From positions 6,982,193-7,046,192 of the forward strand of contig NC_057005.1 of assembly GCF_000002595.2 (NCBI RefSeq): DNA of 64,000 nucleotides, read 5' to 3'. The stretch's first letter is position 1; each line of letters starts with the position of its first letter. Of this stretch, positions 22,074 to 34,518 are shown piece after piece. The position numbers and the translations under genes are program-made. Under the pieces are notes generated by a model. That model saw only the letters and a list, made by a program, of their open reading frames with translations, was not told the DNA's origin and did not search any database. Source of the stretch: Chlamydomonas reinhardtii (lineage: Eukaryota > Chlorophyta > Chlorophyceae > Chlamydomonadales > Chlamydomonadaceae).

Positions 22074-25000
22074 ATGCCGAAGGCGCACCCACCTCCGGGA
22101 AGTCCATTGAAGCCGCAGTGCCGAAGAGACTACGTCCCTGAGCAGGGTCTGGACGACTGGGGTCTCACGTCTGAGCAGCAGGTGAGGTGCCCGGTGCAAA
22201 AAGACATGCTCGGCGAGCTAGCCTGAATGGGCGGTTGCATGCGGCCCATGCGAAGCTGCGCGCGGGACCTCTGTTTGCACTTCGCCTGAACGGGGCGCCC
22301 ATTTATGAGTAAATCATACCTGGTGGCGTGAGCTGGTCGGGTGTAGTTACCCCGAGCGTGTTGCAGTCCAGCACCGGAGGAACCTGGACTTGACACGACT
22401 CGTAGGCGGGTTTGTCGGCAGGTCGCCAGACTAGGCTCCAGTTCAGCTCCGTTGCTACAAAGGGGGTTGCCCCCTCGCCGACCTATAAAGTCATAAGAAC
22501 CGCCTCAGCTGCTGTCAGGCATGCAACCAAGCTTGCCTCCAGCACACCTGCATTCCCCTGCGCACCCGCCCACACCTGCCAGCGTCAGCATGCGCACCCG
22601 TCCGCTTCTCCACGCACTCGCGCCTGCACCCATGTACACACGCACACACGCGCACACACATACACACACACGTGGTCCCATGCTAATACGCATGCCGTAC
22701 ACATACATGCGGTGCTTCATAAAATGTACGGATGTGCGACAGGACACATATGTGGAGTTGTTCCGGCGGCAACTGGTGGAGAAGGACCCCGAGCTGTGGG
22801 ACCCGGAGAAGCATGGTGCGCGGGGGGGGGGCAGCCGTCATGTGGAGGACGGAGTGATGGAATCACAGGGGAATAGTTTGTGCCAACCCCAGCTGAACCG
22901 GGGGCGTGTGGCCTGTAACGGTGCCGTGGAGGCTTTGTGGCGTGGAGTGGGGGTAGCTAGTAAGTGGGGACATGGTGTGGGGGTGAAAGGGCGTATAGCG
23001 GGGGCGTGGGAAGTCCGCAGGTTGACTGTTCAGCGTGAAGAAAACCGAACCTAAAGCGTGGAGAAGACGAGCGAGGCTGTGGCGTGCATGGGGCGCGTGT
23101 GTGGACAGTCTCGTAACACACTCCCCCTCCCACCCCCTTCCCCAACCCCCACCCATCACCACCTACCAGACTATTACACTCTGCGCCGCTTCCTGCGCGC
23201 GCGCACCTACAATCTGCAGCTGGCGACTGAGATGTGGGTCAACCACATCCAGTGGTGCCGCGACCTGGACATAGACAACCTGCTGCAGGTGGAGCTGCCG
23301 GGGAGGGGAGGGGAGGGGAGGGGAGGGGAGGGGAGGGGAGGGGAGGGGAGGGGAGGGGAGGGGAGGGGAGCTGATGCCACCACCAAACAAAGTGGGCGCA
23401 GGGGGCTGGGGGCTGGGGGCTGAAGCCGGGGCAGTGCCTCAGCGGAGGATGGGGCTACGGCGGGGGTAGAAGCAGGCAACGGCAACCCAATCACCACACC
23501 CCTGCTCACACAGAACTTCAACTTCCCGGAGCGCGATGAGATCCTCAAGTATTTTCCCCAGGGCTATCACAAAGTAGACAAGCAGGTGTGAGGCGTGTGT
23601 GTGTGTGTTATAGAGCACAAGGAAAACAAAGCGCAAAGACAGTGTGTGTGTTTGTGTGTCCGTGGGCATGCTGGTTGAGTGGGCTCCATGACGGAGTGGT
23701 AACTTGTGGTAGGGGTAGGGGTGTGCAAAAGTCGGGGTGTTGAGGCAGGTCCGCAGCAGGTGTATACATGGGTGCCTGGCTGCTGCCTGCCATCTCGTAC
23801 TTCTTACATCTCCCAACCCCACCTCCAATCCCACCTCCAACTTGCTCCCCCCTCCCGCCCAGGGCCGGCCTGTGTACGTGCAGCAGGTGGGCGGCCTCAA
23901 CATCGCGCAGCTCAAGAAGGTGGCGGACGAGGACAGGCTGTTCATGTGGGTGTGGAGGGTGCCCGAGCCCGACCACTGGGGGGCGAGCACATTGGCGGGG
24001 AAGCAGTAGGCGAGCATTTATAGTCGCGCTGGTGTGCTTGTACAAGGGGCGTGTTGACATGGTGGCATAACCTGTGGGGACTCGCAACAAGGGTAAAAAG
24101 CAATCAGAGAGTAGACAGAGGCTGAGACCTGTCCTCCACCCCCACCTGCCCGCCTGCCGCCCGCAGGTTCCACCTGTTCGAGTACGAGCGGGTGTGCAAG
24201 GTGGTGCTGCCGTTCTGCTCGCGGCTGGCGGGGCGCAAGATCGAGACCACCTTCAACATCATGGACGTCAAAGGTGAGTGGGGCCCGGTCGGTTGGCCTG
24301 GGGAACTAGAGGAGGAGGTGGTGGAGGTGGAGGTGGAGGTGGAGGTGGTGGTGTGCGAGGGGCAGGCGCCTTCTTGAAGGCCTGGCAGTGGCCGCTTGCT
24401 TCCCCTTGGTATCCGCAACATCGCCGCCCGCAACGCCTGCCTCTTGCCTGCCCCTACATACACACTGACACACGCACGGTCCCTCGCACAGGCATGGGTC
24501 TGAGCCAGGTGACGGGGGACGCGCTCAAGATGTTCCAACGCATCGCCAAGGCCGATCAGGTACATGGCCTGGGCGACACACGGCGTGGCATTGAGTCGCT
24601 GTGGCTGCACTGGCCCACGACAGCCCTGTTCCAGCCACCGCACCCACTGCGTCCACACTTTCGACTCCTCGTTCACTCACCATCTCGGTCGTTGTCACCA
24701 TCCACGCCCTGGAATTACCACCAACGCCAACAGCACCACCGCTCTGCGCCACCACCTACCGTATCCGCCTCGCGCTCGCCCAGCCCCACCGCCCTACCCC
24801 CTCTGCCCCCACCTCGCCCTCGCGCCCACTCCCACGCCCGCAGGACAACTTCCCCGAGATGCTTGGCCACATCTGCATCATCAACGCGCCCGCCGTGTTC
24901 CGACTCATCTGGAACATGGCCAAGGGCTTCATCGACGTGCGCACGCAGGGCAAGATCGAGGTGCGTGCATGCGTGCCGGCGTGTGCACCACTCGCCACAC

Positions 25001-26615
25001 GGGGGCGCCCATCCCTTCCTGCGTTTTCGGACTCGCGCACATTCACTATGGCACACAACCCTAGGGCTCGGCCTAACCTACCTACCTAACCGCCACCGCC
25101 ACCGCCACCGCCACCTGATAACCACATGAATATAGAATGACAAGATGCACGCGCGTTTGCAAAAATCAAATTAACAAACAGATCCTGGGCGCCAACTATA
25201 AGTCGGAGCTGCTGAAGTGGATCGACGAGGACTCGCTGATGGCCATGTTTGGCGGCAGCAGCGCAGGCACCCTGGCGGAGGACGTGGGGCCCTGGAACGA
25301 CCCCGAGCTCATGGTGGGGCGGGCGAGTGGGTGGGTGGGTGGGTGAGGCCTTGGGCACGGGCGCTAGGTGGCTTTGGGGGGGGACAATTGGAACGGCCAC
25401 GAGGGGGTAAGCGGGCGTGTAGGGGTTGGGTAGGGTTGGGTCGGACGCAGAGTGCAATTTGGAGTGGGGCTGTGGGTGTTCCACACCACTACTGTTGGGG
25501 CTCCGGCGCCGCGCCTTGCCCCTCAACCTGTCGCGACTGGAAGCCCCCAACCTGTGTGTCACCCTCCAGCGTTGCATCCATCCATCCCTCACCTCCCGCT
25601 CCTCACACGCGCACACGTGCACCCACAGGCCAGTGTGGGGCTGGACCTGGAGGATCTCAAGCACGGCATCATCCCCCGCCCCGCCGCGCCCATCGACCGC
25701 CCCTACAACCTCATCTTGCAGCAGCAGCAGCAGCAGCAGCAGGCGGAGGCCGAGGCGGGGGCCACGGCAGTGAATGCCACGGCCGGGGCAGAAGGCGGCT
25801 TCATGGTCAGGTGCGCGCAGGAGGAGTCTGCATCAGCGCCAATTAGGAGGCTGCCTCCAGAGCGTGGGGCGGGCGGCAGGCCACAGAGCACCACGTGGGA
25901 TTCCCAACCCAGAACGCGACCTCACGCATGCATGCCGTGCGTTTTCATCCAAGGCCTCACTGCTTCTCACGCATCCCGTACCTGCACGGCCGCGCCCTCA
26001 CCTCCACCTCCGACGCCTCTGACGCCCCGCACAGGGACAACCCCGAATTCGGGGCGGAGGACGACCACCCCCACAACGCGGCAGGCAGCGCCCCTGCCCC
26101 CCGCGGCATGAACACCGCAGCTCCCCGCTCCGCCTCCACAGCCGGGCCAGCCGGCGCCGCCCCCACGACCCTTCCATCGCCAACAGCACCGGCCCTAGCC
26201 AACGGCGGTCCTCAGGGCCACGGGGAGCTCTACAAACTGCTGGCCGCCAAGCAGGCGGCGCTGCGACACCAGCTGACCGTCACGGCCGCAGGCCTGAAGG
26301 CGGCCGCCGCCACAACCGCCAACGGCGGCCACGGCAGCATGGCCGCTGCGTCGGCGGCTGGTGTCGGGTCGGCGGCGGATGACGCGCTGCTGGCTGGCGA
26401 TGCGCCGATGGGGCAGGGCGTGGGCGAGGGCAGCGTGTTGCACCGCATGCAGGTGGGCGCGTGTGCGATGAGCGACGAGCATTGCAAAGGGCTTAACGGA
26501 AAATACACTTGCGCGGACGTGTGTTGTGGGGCATACGGATTGAGGACGCAGAGGTCTGACACGCGTGTGTGTGTGTGTGTGTGTGACTACGGTTTCCACG
26601 GTTATTCTGCCAGAT

Positions 26616-26655
<40 letters not shown>

Positions 26656-27059
26656 TGTGTGTGTGTGTGTGTGTGCGGCGGACGGGGTGTGGTGCGGGCA
26701 GCTGGGTGCTGCAGTGGGGCGTGCCGACACCTGCCGTGCGGCCACCTGCACGCAGGGAGCCGGGCGTCTTGCCGACGTGCCTGCCGCGCGTGCATGCACA
26801 TACATACACGTACACGGCCCTTACCGCGTATGCTTTCCTATAACTAACACACACACACACACACACACAGGTGTTGGAGCGTTCTCTGGCGACCATGATG
26901 GAGGCCCAGGCGCTGACCATGCAGCAGCTGGCGGCGCTGGCGGCGGCGCACAAGGAGGCGGCGGCGCGGCAGGGCGGCGCGGCGGCGGCGGCGCAGGCGG
27001 CAGCGCGCGCGGCCGCGGCACCGCCGCCGCAGCCCAAGTGCGGGTGCAGCATCATGTGA
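22074..27059 (+). CDS. SEC14 (CRAL-TRIO) lipid-transfer protein with C-terminal CaaX box
   Basis: Likely binds and exchanges phosphatidylinositol or related lipids at membranes. The first exon is 22074-22181 (36 codons, starting MPKAHPPPGSPLK) and joins in phase at 22743 to DTYVELFRRQLVEKD. Then come the CRAL-TRIO N helix YYTLRRFLRARTYNLQLA, NFNFPERDEILKYFPQGYHK, GRPVYVQQVGGLN, the lipid-binding core TTFNIMDVKGMGLSQVT, FPEMLGHICIINAPAVFRLI and LLKWIDEDSLMAMFGGSSAG. About 12 exons encode roughly 555 residues. A Gln run (25721-25744) and an Ala/Gly-rich tail follow, then a coiled-coil-like ERSLATMMEAQALTMQQLAA. The protein ends CGCSIM: CSIM is a CaaX motif of the farnesylation type, and the cysteine two residues upstream could be palmitoylated. 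The family call is firm; lipidation is inferred. Confidence 0.9.
23300..23370 (+). repeat. (GGGGA)n pentanucleotide array in a SEC14 intron
   Basis: About 14 perfect copies of GGGGA lie 11 bp after the donor of this intron. The G-run spacing could form G-quadruplexes on the sense strand, in RNA as well. Confidence 0.95.
26566..26678 (+). repeat. (TG)n tracts in the last SEC14 intron
   Basis: Two TG tracts, about 26566-26584 and 26617-26673, flank a short unique segment in the last intron. A CA tract (26847-26870) sits right before the acceptor of the same intron. Confidence 0.9.
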
Positions 27060-28409
27060 TTGCAATATTCGTGATCCAGCGGTGTGAATATGTGTATGCG
27101 TACCGTAATGTCTAACTATGTGCGTATGTCTAACTGCATGCGTTTGGACAGATTTATGAGCAAAGTACGGGGAAAAGGGGGAAATGAATCTGGGAGTCTG
27201 CGAGCCCCAGTTGTGCATGCGTGTACATGTGTGTGACTGCATTGCGCCGTGCCTGGGCACGGGCCTGGGTCGTGAAGGGCAGGGCACCTGATTAAGGTGC
27301 GTGCGACACAGCGCGCGCCTGCATACTATGTTTTGCTGGCAGTGGCGTTGCAGGCAGAGCAGCGCGGGTATGCGTGCTCTGGTGTCATATTCTTGAGTTA
27401 TTGACTGACTACCGTGCTGAGGATCTGGCTTGACTCACTGGATCTGGCTCACGTTGCAAACGCCTGCATGATAAGACTGCCTCGTGTGCTGCATGCAAGG
27501 CAAATAGCCATGCCGCATCCACCGGGGTCAGCAGGATGGCAAAGCAGATGCGCATCAGGGTAGATCAGGGCTTTCGCTTGTGGAACATGTGCGGGCTGGG
27601 GCTGCGGTGTGGGACGGTGTGGGACGAATAACGTTGTGATGAGCAAAGTGGATTGCGTCGAAGCAGTGGGCAGGCGGGCTGCGTTGGCCTACGAGCTCCT
27701 GACCTGTAAGCCATAGCGGCCTGACTACCGTACTTCGTGACCTGGGCGCAGATACCAGTGTGCAGCTGGATTCGTGAAGTCCCAGGCGGCTGGCATGACC
27801 CCGTATCTGATGAGCTGGTTGGCATGACACACAGCTGTAACAAAAACGGTCGGGGGTGTATCCCGCTTAGGAAGGGCAGGCTCCAGAGGTCAGTGCCTGT
27901 GAAGGTCAGAGGGGGGGTCCTTGCGTGCTGGGTGAGCAGCGGCTGGCAGCGGGCCTAAAACCGTTACACGCTGTAGTCTCGCCTGCTCGCTCCCTATGAT
28001 AATACTAATCTTTTCCACGCCAAAACGCAGCCGCTGTCCTCGTTCAGCGATTGTATTCGCTTGACGCCCGCCACGATGTGGGAACCTGTGTGGGAACACT
28101 TTTCCCGAACCGGCCTTGACCCAAATCTGGTTACAAAATACATTGCCTCGCCAATGCGACTTTGTAGCTTTGATAAGGCCCCTCAGTAGTTGCGCCGCAC
28201 GTAAACCAGTCAAAAATTCGACGGCAACTGACTCGTAGCACATTTGACCTTTTCGTTATCTGACAATATTATAACCTGTGCCAGGGCCACTCAATATGGC
28301 GTAGGTACGTGGGTCGAAGGCGCTCGCCTTGCAAGTCAGTTCAGGGGCCGCGGCCCCTTTGGTGTAGAGGCCGCGGCAATCTTTCCCGGTGTAAGCCTGT
28401 TGGATAGGT
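27060..28409. other. SEC14 3' untranslated region and following intergenic DNA
   Basis: No gene seen in about 1.35 kb. A TGTAA at 27836 followed by an A-run is a good poly(A) signal for the SEC14 gene and would give a 3' untranslated region of about 790 bp. The rest, up to 28409, should hold the promoter of the next gene. Confidence 0.5.
27836..27840 (+). other. TGTAA poly(A) signal of the SEC14 gene
   Basis: TGTAA is the usual polyadenylation signal of volvocine algae. This copy lies about 780 bp after the SEC14 stop and is followed at once by CAAAAACGG. Confidence 0.55.
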
Positions 28410-31400
28410 ATGGCATCCACAAGGCCCCTATCAGGGGTATCAGCAGGCGACCAATCGGCTCGGTCGCACATTTCAGTGTCTTCGGCCTATTACCAGGACA
28501 ACAGCGCTGGTGAGCAAGATTTCTCGCCGCATCAGGGGCTTTCATAACAGTGGGGAGTATTGTGCTGACGGGGACCGTTCAAGTGGGGTCCAAGGGCCGC
28601 TGTTACTGTCGGCCACGGCCCGGACTGTGCCGTGAACGACCGACCGTTCCTGCCCTGCCCCCGCAGTGCTGTCGCTGGCGAACGTCAAAGGCGCCAGCGA
28701 CCGGCCCGTGTCTGCGCTCATCAACCACCTGGTGGACGCGAACTATGACACGTATGACAACCGCAAGGTGATACACTCCAACACGCACACCTACTCCATG
28801 TTCCACTACCGTGCGTCTGAAAGCCAGGCCGCGGCTGCCGCCGGCCCCGCGCTGGGCTCCACCTCGGGCTCAGTCACGGGCGGCAGCGGCACCGGCAACT
28901 TCACACGGCGGTCCACGGACGCCTCCTTCACCGGCTCCTCCCTGCGCTTCAGCGGCACCGGCAGCGGCAGCGGCGCCGGCGGCTACTGGCTGGGCGGCAC
29001 CGGCCGCACCGAGAGCGGCAGCGGCGCCAGCGGCACTGGCAGCGCCGGCTTCTACGGTGGTCAGCCCATAGCACCCTACAGTGGCGGCCCGCCGCCGCAG
29101 CCAGACTGGGGCGGCGTCGCCAGCGGCCGCAGCCTGGCCGCCAGCTCACGTGCCACGTCAGCGCTCAGCAGCGGAGGCGGAGGCGGCGGAGGCAGTGTTT
29201 GCTTCAGCACGGCCGGCGGCGCGGGCTGCATGCCTGTGGGCGGCTCTGAGCTTGAGGTTGTGGCGCTGTATGACGCTAACTTCCAGGCCGCCAACGCGCG
29301 GGGGCAGCACGGCGTGCCGCTGCGCGTGCCGGCGCCGGCTCACATCGGGCCGCTGTCCTACGTGTACAGGTGAGGGGGGGGGGGGGCAGCGGCACGGCAG
29401 GGATAATCTATGCGCGTGTGTGTGATACAGAGCGCGTGGGACAAGGCGTGCAGCAGTAAAACAGAGCAGGTTTCTTCATTCAGGCTTGACGTCCGGTCAT
29501 ATATCCTTCCCGTCGCGCCCTCCTGCCTGCCAGATGGTATTGCAAGCGCGCCACCCAGTTCGTGGGTGCGGTGGGGCCGGCGGACGTGCCCGACGCCCCC
29601 GCGCTGCCGCCCTCGGAGAAGGAAGCCGCCTCCCGCCGCGGCTCCTCAAGCGGCGCAGCCACCACCTCCCCCGCTCCGGCCCCACGCGTCAGCGGCAACG
29701 GCAGCGCCGCCGCCTCCGGGCTTCCCCCACCAGGGTCGGCCTCCCCACGCCGCGCCGCCAGCACCGGCCTGCCCTCCGCCTACACAGTCGCCAAGCAGAC
29801 ACTCGCGGGCGTCAGCGACGCGCCCACCTCCTCCCCGTTGCCGTCGCGGCCTGCCGCGGCCCCTGCTGCTTCTGCTGCTGGCGCCGCCGCCGCCGCCGCC
29901 GGCATCGGGCCTCCTCGCACCACCAGCGGGCGGCGGCTGAACCGCGCCGTGGACCCGGTGATGAACCTGCACGAGCTGATGGACCTGCTGGAGGACCTGC
30001 AGGTGCGCACACGTGTGTGCAGGGGTTGCGTGTGTGCATGTGCCTGTGCCTGTGCATGTGTGCTTGGGTGGGTGTTCGGCAATCTGGTCGAGTCGGTGAT
30101 GGGGAGAAGATGTTTGCCCACAACAATGCTGCTGGGCCGGAAAAGCGATGAGTTGTTGTGTTGTGTACTGGTGATGCCATCATGCGCTTGCTTGGCGGGT
30201 TGCAGGTTGTCCCTCATGCCGCCTCGCGTGCTGACGTCACCCGGCTCTTCAACATCAGCCGCCAGGCAGCACCCAACGGCAGCACAGCCGCAGTGGCGGG
30301 CGCCGGCGTGGGCTCAGCAGCGGCCGGCGGCAGGCCACCCACCGCACCGCCGGCCCCGGGGCTGCCGCACGCGCCGCCGCGCCCCGGCACGGCGGGCGCT
30401 CTCGGCGGTGGCGGCGGTGGCGGCGGCGGTGGCGGCGGCGGCGGCGGCCGGTCGGGGTCCCCAGGCGTGGGTGTGGTGGTGAAGGCCCAGCCTCACCCGG
30501 ATGAGATACGCTACCCGGCTTTCCTGGTGCGTGGCGCATGCTGAGGTGTTGGGATGCGTAACAGCAATCGCGTATCTTTTGAAAGCATCTCTCTGCACGG
30601 GATTGTGGAAGTACGATTGAGTACGAGAGAAGAATCGCAGGCAGCGCGGGCAGCTAGCAAGCCCCACAATCCCTCAAAAACCAAGTAATCATGAAAACGT
30701 CTGCCTGCCGTTTGCGCCCACAGGACTTCCTAGTCCGCCTGGCAGTGGCCATCGGCTGCTGCGACGCCAAGCCCTCACCAGCCCCCGCCCCCGCCCCGCC
30801 GCCTCCTGCGCCACCCGCGCCCAAGCCCAGCGCCCCCTCCTCCGGCCGCACCTCGCTCAACGGCGCCGCCGGCGACCCCGGCCTCGGCACCTCGTTCGGC
30901 CGCACGCCGGAGCCCAAGCCGTCGCTGGAGGCGATGTCTCGCGGCTGGACTCGCAGCGTGGCCGCGGAGGAGGCGGGCGCGGCGGTGCGGCGGCTGCTGG
31001 GGCGCATGCGGCTGAGCCGGACCGACCTGCTGGGGCTGAAGCAGCGGCTGGACGCCCTGGCGCGCATGGCGGGTGAGCGGGCTGTGGGCTTGCTTAACAC
31101 AGTGGCTGCAATTGGGGCGGTAGCAGCGGCCCCTGGGTGCGGCAAGCGCCGCTGTGGCATATGATTGACAGTGCAAAGTTTTCCCACATGAGAGGCTGAC
31201 ACTGCAGTGTCGCCCCTCCACCACGCGCCCCGCCATACTGCGCTCGCTCGCTCGCACAGGCGAGGCGGGCGCCCGCGCCAAGTCCAACAAGCTGCTGTAC
31301 GTGACCGGCCCCTCCGCACTGGAGGCCGCGGCGGGCGTGCAGGTGGCGGCCGCGCCGCCCGCCACTGGCCCGCTGCGCCCCGCGCCCGCGCCCGGCGCGC

Positions 31401-32851
31401 CGCCACTCCCGGCGGGGGCCGCCGCAGGCACCACCTATGGCGCGCCCCCTGCCTGGTGTGTGACCTCGCCTACCCCCGCACCCGCCTACTTGCTGGCACT
31501 CCTGGCGTCAGAGGACCGCGGCGATGGCGGCGAGTACCGGCCCGCGTGGCGCGAGTTCGGCGCGGCGGCCATTGACCTGGGCCTGTTGGCGCCCGGGGAG
31601 CTGCGGCTGTGCCGGCTGGTGCTGCTGAACCGGGGCGTGCACCAGATGAGCGTCAGGGTGGAGAGCGCCGGCGCGCCCTTTTGCAGGTGCAGCTACTCGG
31701 GGCTGCAGGCCATGCCGCCGGGCATGCCCAAGCACGTGAGTGGGCTTTGGGAGATTTGGTTGCTTGCACGGGGCCGGGCTGCTTTGGCACTATCTGGCAA
31801 GGATTGCTGCGGAGCTGCTGACGGAAGACTTGCATTCTCACCTTGCATTGGTGTACGTGTGTGTGTGCGTGCACAGGTGGAGGTTTCGGTGCAGATGGCG
31901 GAGCCGGGCGAGGTGCTGGGGGAGCTGCGACTGGTGTACACCAGCGCGCGGGACCGGTACCGGGAGGAGCGCGAGGTGGCGGTGCCGGTGTACGGCATGG
32001 TGGGGCTGCCTGGCGGCGGCGCCGAGGGGGGAGGCACGGGAGGCAGCGCCGGCCGGCAGCGGGGCGCAGGTGGCGGAGGTGGGGGCAGCGGCGTGGCGGC
32101 GGGCGGCTCGGGCGGTGCCGGCACGGCGCGGCGCATGGTGCCAACCACTGCAGCGGAGCGGAAAGTGATCGCGGCCAAGACCGCGTGGGAGGGGCTGCTG
32201 CCTGCCTCAGTGGCGGCAGCGGCGGTGCTGGCAGGGCCGCTGCCGCACAACGCGCCGCGCCGGGCGTCGTCGTCGGTTGGTGCGGGCAGCCTGATGGGTT
32301 GGCCGGAGGGCTCGGTGGCGGGCGGCAGCGCGGGTCTGACGGGCGGCAGCCGCGGCAGCTCCAGGATGAGCGGCGCAAACATGGGAATGGGCGGCGGGTA
32401 CTGGGGCGGCGGCAGCGCCGGCACCGGCGGCGGCTGGTTCCGCGGCTCGCGCACTGGCTCTCACAACGGCGACTCATGGTACGGCGAGCTCGGGGCCGGC
32501 AGTGTGGGTGGGGGCGAGGCGGCGGCGACGGCCGCTGCCAGCGGCGAGGACCGGGGCGGGGCAGCTGCAGTCGGCGGTGGGAGTGTACCGCCCCTGGCGC
32601 TGCCGGGCAGTGGTGTGCCGGCGCCCTCGCGACCCCTGGCTGAGGCGGCGGCGGCGGCGGCCCCCACGGAACAGGGGACATGGCCACCAGGACACGTTAC
32701 GGACACCTACCACGCGCGTGGCTCCGCGGACGGTGTAGCCCTGCCGGAGGGTCAGCAGCAGGAACACCAACACGAACACGGACAGGACGAGGCGGGCGGG
32801 CCGCCGGGGCTGGCTCGGCGCGTCAGCTTCCATGACGGCTACGAGCGGTAG
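28410..32851 (+). CDS. unrecognised protein with C-terminal ASH/MSP-like domain
   Basis: I do not recognise the family. The first exon, 28410-28509, begins MASTRPLSGVSAGDQSARS and ends SSAYYQDNSA; it splices in phase to 28667, giving NSAVLSLANVKGASDRPVSA. Later exons, with phase-matched joins, add PLSYVYRWYCKRATQFVGAV, then NLHELMDLLEDLQVVPH and ADVTRLFNISRQ, then YPAFLDFLVRLAVAIG, a helical-pair pattern like a degenerate EF-hand. Then comes VRRLLGRMRLSRTDLLGLKQ. The end of the conserved part (ELRLCRLVLLNRGVHQMSVR ... GELRLVYTSARDRYREERE) alternates beta strands as in ASH/MSP domains, which are common in ciliary and centrosomal proteins. Gly/Ala/Ser-rich linkers separate the conserved blocks, and about 270 low-complexity residues end the protein. 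A ciliary role is only a guess from the ASH-like fold. Confidence 0.8.
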
Positions 32852-33810
32852 CGTGAGGCCGGGTGCCGGCACATGCATGGTGCAGGGGTGATCAGGCATG
32901 TCTGGCGCCACAGTGATGATGGTGATGATGCCGCCGCCGCTGCGCGGCGCTGCTGTCGCGCTTGTCATGGCGGTGCTTAACTGGTGTGGGGGCGATTACC
33001 TGGTGTGTGACTGCTTGGACTCGACTACTGCAGTGAGCCGCTGGTGTCATGATGGCGCGGCTTGACGAGTTGTTGGACCGGACAGGACTGAACTACGCAT
33101 CTTGCATTACCGTGATGGACGTGATGTGCTGTACAGCGCTGCCTGTACTTTGACAGCCTGCTTGGACTAATCACAATTGCGGACAATGCTTCAGCATGTT
33201 ATGGCGTGCGGCGAGCGTGTTCTTGCACTCGACCATCAACCGTGTTTGGAAGCGCATGTGCAGATCTCCGTAGTCCGGACTGGAGCTCGGGAGTCGGTCA
33301 GTCGGGACTTTTAAGGCTCACGGGAATTATACAGATAAATCATGCCGTTGGACACTGGCAGTTTAGGCGGTAGAAATGGCACTGACCGTGGAGTGCACGG
33401 GCATGTAAATACAGAGCATGCCCCGCTATGTTCCAGCCTTTGCATCGGGGCTTGAAGTCCAAGATAATGTTGCTTCTACCCTTGCAGCCAATCAGGCACA
33501 AGGATTTGGCCACAATATCATAAAGATGTAATGCACCCATGTGTTTTGATCAGCTCCATCACCCATACTGTAGTTTCTCACACGCACGCACGGCCGGATG
33601 ACGTGTTCATTCTTCCAAGGTCACATGAAGATGTCAAGCGCTTGCACACACCAGGGCCCCCCTATGCCCACGCGGTTTCGACCTGTCTTCGCCAAACGCG
33701 CAACCTCCCACACCACATGCACCCAGACACGAACATGAACCCCTACGTCTTAGCCCACACACCTCCACCGACACACGTTCACCCACACACCTTCGACCCA
33801 CCCCCCGCTC
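32852..33810. other. convergent 3' regions
   Basis: No gene seen between the stops of the ASH-like gene (+) and the amidohydrolase gene (-). TGTAA occurs on the plus strand at 33404 and 33527. I saw no TTACA (the minus-strand signal) close to the amidohydrolase stop. Confidence 0.5.
33404..33408 (+). other. TGTAA poly(A) signal of the ASH-like gene
   Basis: Plus-strand TGTAA about 550 bp after the stop codon, in an AT-richer context. A second copy at 33527 is an alternative. Confidence 0.5.
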
Positions 33811-34485
33811 TCACGCCGCGGCAAACAGCCGCTCGTTGTGCTCCCACCAGTCGCCCAGCGCGAGCAGCTCGCCGTGCGCGCCCTGCTGCAGCGCCGGCAG
33901 TCGGCCCGGCGCGTACGGCGCCTTGGCCAGCAGCCCCTCCCGCCACACCGCCGCCACGCCGGTGCCGCCGGGCGCCGCCAGCGCCGCCACGTCAGCCAGG
34001 GGGTCCACGCCGGGCGCCAGCAGCAGCAGGTCGGCGGAGAAGCCCGGGCGCACGCGTCCCAGCGTCAGCTACAGACGAGAGGAGGGGAAAGGAAGGGAAA
34101 GAGGGGGTCGCGGCACGGGACTGCAGGGATTGGGGGCGATGAGCCTAGATTAGCGGGTGACAGCGCGCAGGCCTTGCGGGGCTCAGGTGTGATTAGGCCC
34201 CGGCGTGGAGTCCACGCATCTACAAGTCTCCTCACCGTGGCGTTGAACAGCTCGGCGCAGTGCACAGTGGCGGACTTGACCACCTCCACGGCGGGCAGCA
34301 CGCGGGCGCGGAGGCACAGCTCGTCGGCCTGCGTGTGCCGTGCCGCGTACCGCACGTGCCCGTGTTACGTGCCACGTGCGATGTCGTGCCTCGCCCTCTC
34401 TGCCACCTGCAGCGCACAGGGCGCGCTGCGCCCGCGCACACCGCACACACTGCACACACACACACTCTCTCTCTCTGCCAATATA

Positions 34486-34518
<33 letters not shown>

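Noticed and set aside
28244-28513. 90-codon plus-strand ORF as first exon of the ASH-like gene
   Set aside because: It opens at TTG, and its phase at the donor does not fit the next exon; the frame with ATG at 28410 fits exactly.
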